From Pedobacter cryoconitis (lineage in GTDB: Bacteria; Bacteroidota; Bacteroidia; Sphingobacteriales; Sphingobacteriaceae), in assembly GCF_014200595.1 (NCBI RefSeq), contig NZ_JACHCG010000004.1, positions 62,001-126,000 of the forward strand: 64,000 nucleotides of DNA, written 5' to 3'. Positions within the stretch are counted from its first letter, which is position 1. The number at the start of each line of letters is the position of its first letter. A model generated the notes under the pieces. It saw only the letters and a program-made list of their open reading frames with translations, was not told where the DNA came from and ran no database searches. Made by a program: the position numbers and the translations under genes. Shown here piece after piece: positions 9,411 through 17,337 of this stretch.

Positions 9411-10145
9411 TTAACCTTTTATTCCGGTATATATTGTACTGATCCCAAAGGTCAGTGGTCTGTGTTTAGTCGTTTTGTACCCCACTTTATCCATCACCGC
9501 AATAAAAGACTTTCCATCCGGGAATGCAACTGCCGATTCATTCAGATAAGTATACGCTCTGGCATCCTTCGAGAATATTTTCCCGAAAACCGGCAATATA
9601 GATTTGAAATAAAAATTATACAGTTGTTTCACCGGGAATGCTACAGGTTTTGAAAACTCCAGAATTACAACTTTTCCGCCCGGCTTTAATACCCGCAACA
9701 TGTCTGATAATCCCTTTTCAAGATCCTGATAATTTCTGACACCAAAGGCAACCGTAATCGCATCAAAATGATTGTCTTCAAACTTAAGGCCTTCCGAATC
9801 TCCGATTTCTACACTGAAAATATCCTGTAAATTACGGTCTGTGATTTTTTTACGGGCTACTTCAAGCATTCCGGCAGAAATATCTACGCCTGTAATTTTT
9901 TTAGGATGAAGTATTTTGATCGCTTCAAAAGCCAGGTCACCCGTTCCTGTGGCTACATCTAAAATATGTTGCGGCTTCAGTGCTGACAATTCACGAATGG
10001 CCTTTTTACGCCATAGAATGTCTATTCCTACAGAAAGGAAATGATTCAGGAAGTCATAAGTACCAGCAATATTATCAAACATTGTGCTCACTTGCTCCTT
10101 TTTCGTGATCGTATCAGATTGGTATGGAGTTATTTTTTCGTTCAT
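9411..10145 (-). CDS. ubiE: Demethylmenaquinone methyltransferase (UbiE/MenG)
   Basis: 244 aa from the ATG at 10145; a TTG four codons earlier is less likely because it lies inside the promoter. It uses S-adenosylmethionine to methylate the quinone ring in the last step of menaquinone synthesis. The binding motif DVATGTGDLAFEA, the FDAITVAFGVRNYQDLEKGL region and VVILEFSKP are diagnostic of UbiE. It is divergent from engB, and the prenyltransferase two genes away probably acts in the same pathway. porT follows by 9 bases. Confidence 0.94.
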   Translation of the reverse strand: MNEKITPYQSDTITKKEQVSTMFDNIAGTYDFLNHFLSVGIDILWRKKAIRELSALKPQHILDVATGTGDLAFEAIKILHPKKITGVDISAGMLEVARKKITDRNLQDIFSVEIGDSEGLKFEDNHFDAITVAFGVRNYQDLEKGLSDMLRVLKPGGKVVILEFSKPVAFPVKQLYNFYFKSILPVFGKIFSKDARAYTYLNESAVAFPDGKSFIAVMDKVGYKTTKHRPLTFGISTIYTGIKG

Positions 10146-10154
10146 GGTGTGTCG

Positions 10155-10162
10155 CAAAGATA
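10155..10162 (-). promoter_or_regulatory. Candidate -7 promoter element for ubiE
   Basis: On the minus strand this reads TATCTTTG, an exact match to the Bacteroidota -7 consensus TAnnTTTG. Only 9 bases separate it from the ubiE ATG, implying a very short or absent 5' leader. No good -33 TTG was found at the usual spacing, so the call rests on one box. Confidence 0.45.
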
Positions 10163-10185
10163 AGTATTGTTGAAAACTAATTTTC

Positions 10186-10193
10186 TACCTTTG
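10186..10193 (+). promoter_or_regulatory. Candidate -7 promoter element for engB
   Basis: Reads TACCTTTG, an exact TAnnTTTG match, with TTG repeats at 10167-10172 as a possible -33 element. It ends 4 bases before the engB ATG, so the transcript would start at or very near the start codon. It is back to back with the ubiE element. Confidence 0.5.
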
Positions 10194-10197
10194 TCAA

Positions 10198-10824
10198 ATG
10201 ATTATAAAATCAGCAACATTTATTTGCAGTAATACCAAGATTTCGGCACTGCCAGTAGCCAACATGCCCGAATATGCTTTTATTGGCCGCTCAAACGTAG
10301 GAAAGTCGTCCCTGATCAATATGCTTGTTAACCAGCATGGATTGGCAAAAACGTCTCAAAAACCAGGAAAAACACAGTTAATTAACCACTTTTTGGTCAA
10401 CGAGAAGTGGTATATCGTCGATTTACCAGGTTATGGATATGCGAAAGTTTCTAAAAACAGCCGTGAAAGCTGGGAAAAATTCATCCGTAATTACATCACC
10501 AAAAGAGAAAGTTTACAATGTGTATTCGTTTTAATTGACAGCCGTATTCCGCCACAAAAAATTGACATCGAGTTTTGCTGCTGGATGGGAGAAATCCAAA
10601 TCCCGTTTGTTCTGGCCTTTACCAAGACCGATAAGCAGTCTACTTCTAAAACACATCAGAATATAGCGCTTTTCAAAAAAGAACTTTCAGGATGGTTTGA
10701 AGAAATCCCACCAATATTTACGACCTCAGCAGAGAAGTTAATTGGAAGAGATGAGATCCTGAACTTTGTTGATCAGACCAATCTTGATTTTGCAATGCCT
10801 ATCCTGACGCCAGAAGAAGATTAA
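10198..10824 (+). CDS. engB: Ribosome biogenesis GTP-binding protein YihA/EngB
   Basis: 208 aa. This small GTPase is involved in large ribosomal subunit assembly. GTPase motifs are complete: G1 GRSNVGKSS at residues 30-38, G3 DLPGYG at about 75-80, G4 TKTD at 142-145, and a G5-like TSAEK near residue 180. The N-terminal extension before G1 has the normal family length, which supports the ATG at 10198 even though it sits right beside the promoter box. The prenyltransferase gene follows after 15 bases. Confidence 0.96.
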   Translation: MIIKSATFICSNTKISALPVANMPEYAFIGRSNVGKSSLINMLVNQHGLAKTSQKPGKTQLINHFLVNEKWYIVDLPGYGYAKVSKNSRESWEKFIRNYITKRESLQCVFVLIDSRIPPQKIDIEFCCWMGEIQIPFVLAFTKTDKQSTSKTHQNIALFKKELSGWFEEIPPIFTTSAEKLIGRDEILNFVDQTNLDFAMPILTPEED

Positions 10825-10839
10825 TAACAGCACCTTTAA

Positions 10840-11706
10840 ATGAAGAAGTATTTTTCACTCGTGCTTTTTGCACATTCAGTCTTCGCACTACCCTTTGCGA
10901 TGATTGGTTTCTTTTTAGGAGTTACCACTACAGATCACCCTTTCAACTGGGTGATTTTGTTGTTAGTACTCCTTTGTATGGTATTCGCCAGAAATTCTGC
11001 CATGGCGTTTAACAGGTATCTGGACAGAGACATTGATGCGAAGAACCCGCGGACGAACATGCGCGATATTCCCGCAGGAAAAGTTTCTGCGAATGAAGCG
11101 CTGATCTTTGTGATTGTGAACTGTGTGCTTTTCATCGTGACCACAGCATTCATTAATCCATTATGTCTGTACCTCTCTCCTGTAGCCCTTTTTGTTGTCC
11201 TGTTTTATAGCTATACCAAAAGATTTACCGCTTTATGCCATATGGTACTCGGACTGGGCTTATCCCTCGCTCCTATTGGTGCCTATATTGCTGTAACCGG
11301 ACATTTCGCATTGGTGCCTGTGCTTTATTCGCTTGCCGTATTATTCTGGGTAAGCGGATTTGACATTATTTATGCTTTGCAGGATGAGGAATTTGATAAA
11401 GGAGAGAAATTACACTCGATCCCTTCAGCGCTGGGCAGAAAAAAAGCACTCAGATTATCTGAATTCTTACATGTCCTTTCCGCGATCTGTGTGATCTTAC
11501 CGATCGTATTTTCTACTTTCAGCTGGGCGTACTACCTTGGCGTAACCTTCTTTTGTTCGATGTTAATTTATCAGCATCTGCTGGTTAAACCTAATGACAT
11601 CAGTAAAGTGAACAAAGCATTTGCGACCACCAATGGATTCGCCTCTGTGATTTTTGCAGCCTGCTTTTTGCTCGATGCTTTTTTAAGAACAATTTTCAAA
11701 TTCTAG
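10840..11706 (+). CDS. UbiA-like polyprenyltransferase (MqnP-type)
   Basis: 288 aa, about eight membrane helices. It is expected to transfer a polyprenyl chain to an aromatic acid in quinone synthesis. Both Asp-rich motifs of the UbiA superfamily are present: NRYLDRDID at residues 58-66 and DIIYALQDEEFD starting at 175. The form of the second motif, with YALQD rather than the UbiA or MenA version, resembles the group linked to the futalosine menaquinone route (MqnP). That pathway assignment is an inference. ubiE/menG is 0.7 kb away on the other strand, consistent with menaquinone synthesis. Confidence 0.85.
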   Translation: MKKYFSLVLFAHSVFALPFAMIGFFLGVTTTDHPFNWVILLLVLLCMVFARNSAMAFNRYLDRDIDAKNPRTNMRDIPAGKVSANEALIFVIVNCVLFIVTTAFINPLCLYLSPVALFVVLFYSYTKRFTALCHMVLGLGLSLAPIGAYIAVTGHFALVPVLYSLAVLFWVSGFDIIYALQDEEFDKGEKLHSIPSALGRKKALRLSEFLHVLSAICVILPIVFSTFSWAYYLGVTFFCSMLIYQHLLVKPNDISKVNKAFATTNGFASVIFAACFLLDAFLRTIFKF

Positions 11707-11710
11707 ACCG

Positions 11711-13426
11711 ATGAGCAATCTTATTATTACGAAAAAAATCAGGACTTATATTCCGCAGACGCTTGAGATTAAATGGGAAAACCTTTCTCCTGTGCTGGAT
11801 GAATTATTAGACAGAAGAATTGCCAATGTTGGCGAGCTTGAAAAATGGCTTAAAGACAAAAGTGAATTTGAAGCTGCACTGGAAGAAGACTTTGCCTGGA
11901 GATATATTAAAATGAGTTGTGATACTGCCAATGAAGAATTGGTGAGCAGCTTTCAATATTTCGCTACGGAGATTGAACCTAAGATCTCCCCTGTTGCAAA
12001 TTTATTAAATCAAAAACTGGTAGACAGCCCATTTATTGATGAGCTGGACCAGACTAAATACTTTGTTTATTTACGGGCGATTAAAAAAGCACTGGAGATC
12101 TACAGAGAAGAAAACGTAGAACTGTTTACGAAACTGCAAATCACCCAGCAAAAATACCAGGCCACTACTGGTGCAATGAGTGTGGTGATCAATGACAAGG
12201 AGTATACTTTGGAGCAGGCCGCTGTTTTAACGAAAGATATAGACAGAGCGGTTCGTCAGCAGGCATGGGAAACTATCCAGCAACGCCGTCTGGTAGATAA
12301 AGATGCTTTAAACATTGTGTTTGATGAGTTGGTAGCGATGCGTCATGAGGTTTCTCTGAACGCAGGATTTGAAAACTACAGAGACTATATGTTCCAGGCT
12401 TTAGGCAGATTCGATTATAGCGCGAAGGATTGTTATGCATTCCATGAGGCGATAGAAAAAGAAATCGTACCTATTTTAAAAGAGCAAGCAGAGAAAAGAG
12501 CTGAATTATTAGGTCTGGAAGAATTGAAGCCATGGGATATGGAAGTCAGCACTTCTGGTAAAGCTGCCTTGAAGCCATTCAAAAATGGTGAAGAGCTGAT
12601 CGATAAAACTATTGCTGCTTTTACTGCAATCGATCCTAAATTAGGTCAAATGCTTTCGATCATGAAAGCGAATAACCTGTTTGATGTAGAAAGCAGAAAA
12701 GGTAAAGCTCCGGGAGGATACAACTATCCACTGGCCGAAACCGGTGCTCCTTTTATTTTCATGAACTCTGCGGGTTCACTGAGAGATTTAACGACAATGG
12801 TTCATGAAGGTGGACATGCGATCCATACTTTTTTGACAGCTAACCTGGAGTTAAATGATTTTAAACACTGTCCTTCGGAAGTTGCAGAACTCGCATCTAT
12901 GAGTATGGAATTAATTTCAATGGATCAATGGGATATATACTTTGATAACCCTGCCGATCTGATCCGTGCGAAGAAAGAGCAGTTGCAAGATGTGCTGAAA
13001 ACTTTACCATGGGTAGCGGTGATTGATCAGTTTCAACACTGGATTTATACCAACCCTACACACAATGCTGCCGACAGAGAGGTTGCTTTCAAACAGATCT
13101 ATGAAAGATTTGGTGCGGGCTTTTCTAACTGGGATGGTCTGGAGCAGGAGTTTGGTAACATCTGGCAAAAACAATTGCATCTTTTTGAAGTTCCTTTCTA
13201 CTATATAGAATATGCGATTGCACAGTTAGGCGCGATTGCGATCTGGAAAAACTACAAAGAGAATCCTGAAAAAGCATTACAGCAATATTTGGATGCGTTA
13301 GCTTTGGGTTATACTAAACCAATGAATGAAATTTACGAAACTGCGGGTATTAAGTTCGATTTCAGCAGTGGATATATTAAAGAACTGGCTTCCTTTGTAA
13401 AGGATGAATTAGATAAATTAGATTAA
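11711..13426 (+). CDS. M3 family oligoendopeptidase (PepF-like)
   Basis: 571 aa, cytoplasmic zinc metallopeptidase expected to degrade oligopeptides. The zinc motif HEGGH is at residues 365-369 (TTMVHEGGHAIHTF), and the downstream ELASMSMELI supplies the expected Glu ligand. Length and the long helical N-terminal half are normal for the PepF branch of family M3. It starts 4 bases after the prenyltransferase stop, so the two are probably co-transcribed, though the functions do not obviously connect. Confidence 0.93.
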   Translation: MSNLIITKKIRTYIPQTLEIKWENLSPVLDELLDRRIANVGELEKWLKDKSEFEAALEEDFAWRYIKMSCDTANEELVSSFQYFATEIEPKISPVANLLNQKLVDSPFIDELDQTKYFVYLRAIKKALEIYREENVELFTKLQITQQKYQATTGAMSVVINDKEYTLEQAAVLTKDIDRAVRQQAWETIQQRRLVDKDALNIVFDELVAMRHEVSLNAGFENYRDYMFQALGRFDYSAKDCYAFHEAIEKEIVPILKEQAEKRAELLGLEELKPWDMEVSTSGKAALKPFKNGEELIDKTIAAFTAIDPKLGQMLSIMKANNLFDVESRKGKAPGGYNYPLAETGAPFIFMNSAGSLRDLTTMVHEGGHAIHTFLTANLELNDFKHCPSEVAELASMSMELISMDQWDIYFDNPADLIRAKKEQLQDVLKTLPWVAVIDQFQHWIYTNPTHNAADREVAFKQIYERFGAGFSNWDGLEQEFGNIWQKQLHLFEVPFYYIEYAIAQLGAIAIWKNYKENPEKALQQYLDALALGYTKPMNEIYETAGIKFDFSSGYIKELASFVKDELDKLD

Positions 13427-13450
13427 TTTTTTATACTTTGAGCCAATTGG

Positions 13451-13475
13451 CGCCTGTTTGAAATACAAACAGGCG
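13451..13475. terminator. Hairpin after the M3 peptidase gene
   Basis: A perfect 10-bp stem (CGCCTGTTTG paired with CAAACAGGCG) closes a 5-base loop. It lies 24 bases after the peptidase stop and 43 bases before the permease start. No strong T-run follows, so it may be a weak terminator or a structured leader of the permease mRNA. Confidence 0.4.
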
Positions 13476-13518
13476 TTAAGTTACCCTAAAGCAAAACCAA
13501 CTAACCAAATTGCCCATT

Positions 13519-15483
13519 ATGTTTGAAAATCTTTTCAGAAAAAAGTCTATTACTAAAATATTAGAAGATGCCGAAAAGGGCTATGGCGATCATGGCGCAT
13601 CTTTAAATAAAACACTGGGTGTAAGAGATCTTACTGCTTTTGGAATTGCCGCTATTATTGGTGCGGGGATTTTCAGTACAATTGGAAAGGCAAGTGCCGA
13701 CGGCGGTCCTGCTGTAATCTTCTTATTTATATTTACGGCTGTGGCCTGTAGTTTTGCAGCCTTTGCTTATGCAGAGTTTGCTTCTATGGTTCCTGTTTCG
13801 GGAAGTGCCTATACGTATTCTTATGTAGCTTTCGGAGAATTGGTAGCCTGGATTATTGGGTGGTCACTTATCATGGAATATGCGATTGGGAATATTACCG
13901 TCGCCATTTCCTGGTCTGATTATTTTACGGGTTTACTCTCTTCGATCCGAATACCGGCATTGGGTATAAACGGGATTAACCTTCCGGATTGGATGACAAT
14001 GGATTACCTGACGGCATTTAATGGTCATAAGCATGCTGAGGCGTTATTGAATGCAGGTAAAAGCTTTGCTAACCTGGATGATGCCACCCGTATTGCGAAC
14101 AATGCCTGGACTACTGCCCCTACAATTGGTGGTTTCCATATCGTAGCCGATTTACCTGCTTTGGGAATTATTATTCTGATTACCTGGCTGGTATACAGAG
14201 GGATGAAAGAATCTAAGAATGCGAGTAATGCAATGGTTATTGTAAAACTTGCAGTCATTTTACTGGTGCTTTCTGTAGGTGTTTTCTATGTCGATACGGA
14301 GAACTGGAATCCATTTGCACCGAATGGTGTTTCTGGAATTCTTAAAGGGGTTTCTGCTGTGTTCTTTGCTTATATTGGTTTTGATGCGATTTCTACGACT
14401 GCCGAAGAGTGTAAGAACCCGCAGCGGGATTTACCAAGAGGTATGATGTGGGCGATCATTATTTGTACGGTCCTTTATGTAGCGATTGCGCTGGTATTGA
14501 CTGGTATTGTAAAGTATGATCTGCTGGCTGTGGGTGATCCGCTGGCCTTTGTGTTTGATCATATTGACCTGAAATTGATGAGTGGGATTATTGCGGTAAG
14601 TGCAGTATTTGCGATGGCGAGTGTATTGCTTGTTTTCCAAATGGGCCAGCCAAGAATCTGGATGAGTATGAGCCGTGATGGTTTATTGCCAAAAAGGTTT
14701 TCTAAGATCCACCCTGTTTATAAAACACCTTCTTTTGCAACTATTGTAGTTGGTTTTGTCGTAGCTGTTCCTTCTTTGTTCATGAACCTGACTATTGTGA
14801 CGGATTTATGCTCTATCGGGACGCTGTTTGCTTTTGTACTGGTTTGTGCGGGGGTATTGGTATTACAGAACAAAACTGATATTCCAAGGGGTAAGTTCAA
14901 GACTCCTTATGTCAATTCAAAGTTTATCATTCCTGTGGTTTTTATTGGGGCGATTATTTCTGGTTTCATCTTTTTTAAAGCAGAAATGACTTCTTTCATT
15001 ACAAATGAGACTAAGGTTCATGATCCGATCAGCTTTATTACCTCGCTTGATAAAACTGAACTGAATAGTGTGAAGGAAGAGATTATTGCAGCACAAAAAG
15101 TGTCTAATGTGATCGAAAAGAATATTGATGCTGAGGCTTATTTAAATGGCCTGAGTACGGAGCAGTACAAGAGTTTTATTGAGAAGAGTGCAGTGAGTGC
15201 GGATAAGAAATTTGAAAGCGGCTGGGCTTTGTTTAAACACAAAATCCCGATGTGGATCTTCTTCTTTATTTGCGTGGCGATCACTTATTTCTGTATTACA
15301 CATAACTTGTCTCTGATCCCGGTATTGGGTTTACTGAGCTGTTTGTACATGATGTGTGAACTGGGTATTTCTAACTGGATCGGATTTGGAATCTGGTTAG
15401 TGATCGGACTGGTTGTTTATTTCTTATATGGTTTCCACCATAGTAAGCTGAATGTGAAGAATCAGCCGGTAAGCGTTAACTAG
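13519..15483 (+). CDS. APC family amino acid permease
   Basis: 654 aa from the ATG at 13519; an upstream in-frame TTG is less likely. It is an inner-membrane amino acid transporter with at least 12 hydrophobic helices. The unwound first-helix motif GIAAIIGAGIFSTIGKA and the SGSAYTYSYVAFGELVAWIIGW segment mark the cationic amino acid transporter/YfnA-like branch. Two hydrophilic insertions stand out: residues about 155-210, and about 500-580 between late helices (rich in Lys, Glu and Ser). The protein is therefore longer than ordinary 460-500 residue relatives. Substrate cannot be assigned. A terminator follows. Confidence 0.9.
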   Translation: MFENLFRKKSITKILEDAEKGYGDHGASLNKTLGVRDLTAFGIAAIIGAGIFSTIGKASADGGPAVIFLFIFTAVACSFAAFAYAEFASMVPVSGSAYTYSYVAFGELVAWIIGWSLIMEYAIGNITVAISWSDYFTGLLSSIRIPALGINGINLPDWMTMDYLTAFNGHKHAEALLNAGKSFANLDDATRIANNAWTTAPTIGGFHIVADLPALGIIILITWLVYRGMKESKNASNAMVIVKLAVILLVLSVGVFYVDTENWNPFAPNGVSGILKGVSAVFFAYIGFDAISTTAEECKNPQRDLPRGMMWAIIICTVLYVAIALVLTGIVKYDLLAVGDPLAFVFDHIDLKLMSGIIAVSAVFAMASVLLVFQMGQPRIWMSMSRDGLLPKRFSKIHPVYKTPSFATIVVGFVVAVPSLFMNLTIVTDLCSIGTLFAFVLVCAGVLVLQNKTDIPRGKFKTPYVNSKFIIPVVFIGAIISGFIFFKAEMTSFITNETKVHDPISFITSLDKTELNSVKEEIIAAQKVSNVIEKNIDAEAYLNGLSTEQYKSFIEKSAVSADKKFESGWALFKHKIPMWIFFFICVAITYFCITHNLSLIPVLGLLSCLYMMCELGISNWIGFGIWLVIGLVVYFLYGFHHSKLNVKNQPVSVN

Positions 15484-15492
15484 CTAAAAACT

Positions 15493-15527
15493 AAATGGGA
15501 TTTGAGTTTTCACTCAAATCCCATTTT
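15493..15527. terminator. Strong bidirectional terminator
   Basis: A perfect 15-bp stem (15493-15507 with 15512-15526) around a TTTC loop, A-rich on the left and T-rich on the right. It sits between the convergent permease and cytolysin-like operons and can end both. Confidence 0.82.
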
Positions 15528-15598
15528 CCACTATAGTCTTTATAAAGCAATACAATAACGATTTACACCTGGTAATGGTAACCTAATTTTTAAAGGGA

Positions 15599-17305
15599 CT
15601 ATAATTGAAGTGTCCATCCATATGGACTCCCCCACTTATCTGCCAGGAAATAACCCGCCCCATCAAGTAACCAAGCCTGTGATTCATATTTACTTATTTT
15701 TGGATTAAGATAACTACCGTAATACCTCAGATATGGGTCTGCCCGGTTTAAGAATAGTGGTTTAGTTTTTTGTTTATTATTTGTACTATAATTCATAGTA
15801 TACTTATTATCCTCGTCATCGGGTGAATGACCTTGTGGGTCGTAAGTATAATTATTAGATATAATTTTATAATTGAACGAAATGAAATTTGGTGCCTGGA
15901 ATTCAGACTCCGGGGTACACAACGGTGAAGAATAGCAAGCGATTACAAGGTCTGCCTTTATCTGATCTAAAAAACTACTACTTGAGAACTTTTCATTAGA
16001 TCTTTGAATATTTCTATATTCAATTCTAGCATATGGCTTATCATAGCTTCCGTAATTGATATCAAACGGAGCTTCAATCAGTTTGTCGCCCCTAATTGTT
16101 TTGAGTTGGTAACTAATAGGAATGCCTGGATGGTCTTTATCATATGATGCATTAGCAGACAAAGTTTCTATGAAACCTGCTACTCCAAAAACGTCTGTTG
16201 GTTTATCCTTATCAGTACCGAGCCCAGTGAATTTGACTCTGATTTTAGCCTGGTTGATCACACTTTCTTCCTCCGCGGTTAAGTGTGTACCTACCCCCAC
16301 GACACCTTCCAGGATCTGTACTTGTTTATTTACTGCACTGTACAAAGCAGAGGCACTGGAAGTTGACTCGACGAGCATAATCCCCATTCTTCCATAGGCA
16401 ACCCTACTCACATAACAAGGCTCAGTGCCACCAAAAACAGATTGATCCAGACCATTGAAATCTATCAGCTCGCCTTTTGCGGGTAAATTACCATCTACGT
16501 CCATGTAAAAATGTTCCTGATAAAACTTTATTTTAATGGCAGAGCTTGTGGCTATGGTATGCGTGTTTTCTGTAGAATTCTTACCATAATTCACAATAAA
16601 AAGGCCAATGTTCTTGTTGTAACCATAAAGGGTCTTCAATTCCTCATAAACAGAAAAAGTGTCAATTTCTACTTGTAAGCGACTAATACCTGTCTCTCCC
16701 GGATAGAGCCTTTCGAGTTCGCTTAGTGCTTGTCTCTGAAAAGCCCTGTCATTACTGGGCCTTGGCCAAAACGTTCTGACGGTATTGTCCGGGCTAACTG
16801 GAATAGAGGTAGATACCGTTACTGGCCTCTTGTTATTTTCTATACCTTTTTGCATTTGGGGTTCATAATAACCATAGGCAGAAATACTTCCACCATCGAT
16901 TATTGCTCCAGGGAAAATATTCAACGACATTTGATTGTCTGCAATCACAAATACATTACTTTTAAATGCCTGCAAATAAGAAACTTTGTTGGGATCTTCC
17001 TTACCCGTAAGGTCAAACCCATTGGTCACCCTCCCGGGGCCATCAGGCTTTACGCTCGAAGTAGTCCATGGACTCCGGTTATCAAAAGTGGCAGCATCGT
17101 TTAATTTACTCTTATTGAGTATTCCGTTAATATTTTTCGGATCACTGTAGTGCCCGGCCCGCATTGAGAATCGGGGTATTTCCGGTGTTTTTAAACCCGA
17201 CTGCAAGCTTCTGCTAATGCCCTTTAAATTATCCTTTTTACAACTGTAAATAAGGACAGATAGCAGTATCATTGTTGCGTATGATGAGAAAGAAATGAGG
17301 CGCAT
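15599..17305 (-). CDS. Cholesterol-dependent-cytolysin-like lipoprotein, long form (CDCL-L type)
   Basis: 568 aa. A lipoprotein signal peptide ends at Cys22 (VLIYSCKKD). The body shows thiol-activated cytolysin hallmarks: FPGAI at residues 131-135 (YPGAL in perfringolysin O), VAYGRMGIMLVEST around 303-315 (family VAYGR), and HPGIPISYQLKTIRGDKLI around 392-410 (PISY strand of the pore core). Residues about 432-568 form an extra C-terminal domain where domain 4 would lie. It has a close Cys pair (ACYSSPLC) and a Trp/Tyr-rich end, but no undecapeptide like ECTGLAWEWWR, so cholesterol binding is not expected. Known CDC-like proteins of Bacteroidota form pores by combining a long and a short protein after proteolysis and attack related bacteria. 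This is the last gene of three, 32 bases after the middle one. Fold assignment is strong; antibacterial function is inferred. Confidence 0.85.
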   Translation of the reverse strand: MRLISFSSYATMILLSVLIYSCKKDNLKGISRSLQSGLKTPEIPRFSMRAGHYSDPKNINGILNKSKLNDAATFDNRSPWTTSSVKPDGPGRVTNGFDLTGKEDPNKVSYLQAFKSNVFVIADNQMSLNIFPGAIIDGGSISAYGYYEPQMQKGIENNKRPVTVSTSIPVSPDNTVRTFWPRPSNDRAFQRQALSELERLYPGETGISRLQVEIDTFSVYEELKTLYGYNKNIGLFIVNYGKNSTENTHTIATSSAIKIKFYQEHFYMDVDGNLPAKGELIDFNGLDQSVFGGTEPCYVSRVAYGRMGIMLVESTSSASALYSAVNKQVQILEGVVGVGTHLTAEEESVINQAKIRVKFTGLGTDKDKPTDVFGVAGFIETLSANASYDKDHPGIPISYQLKTIRGDKLIEAPFDINYGSYDKPYARIEYRNIQRSNEKFSSSSFLDQIKADLVIACYSSPLCTPESEFQAPNFISFNYKIISNNYTYDPQGHSPDDEDNKYTMNYSTNNKQKTKPLFLNRADPYLRYYGSYLNPKISKYESQAWLLDGAGYFLADKWGSPYGWTLQL

Positions 17306-17337
17306 AAAATTTTGTTAGTGATGAATGAAGTCAGTTT

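Noticed and set aside
16122..16397. Open frame of 91 codons on the strand opposite the long cytolysin-like gene
   Set aside because: It lies wholly within a well-supported gene, has no recognisable domain and is a shadow of its codon usage.
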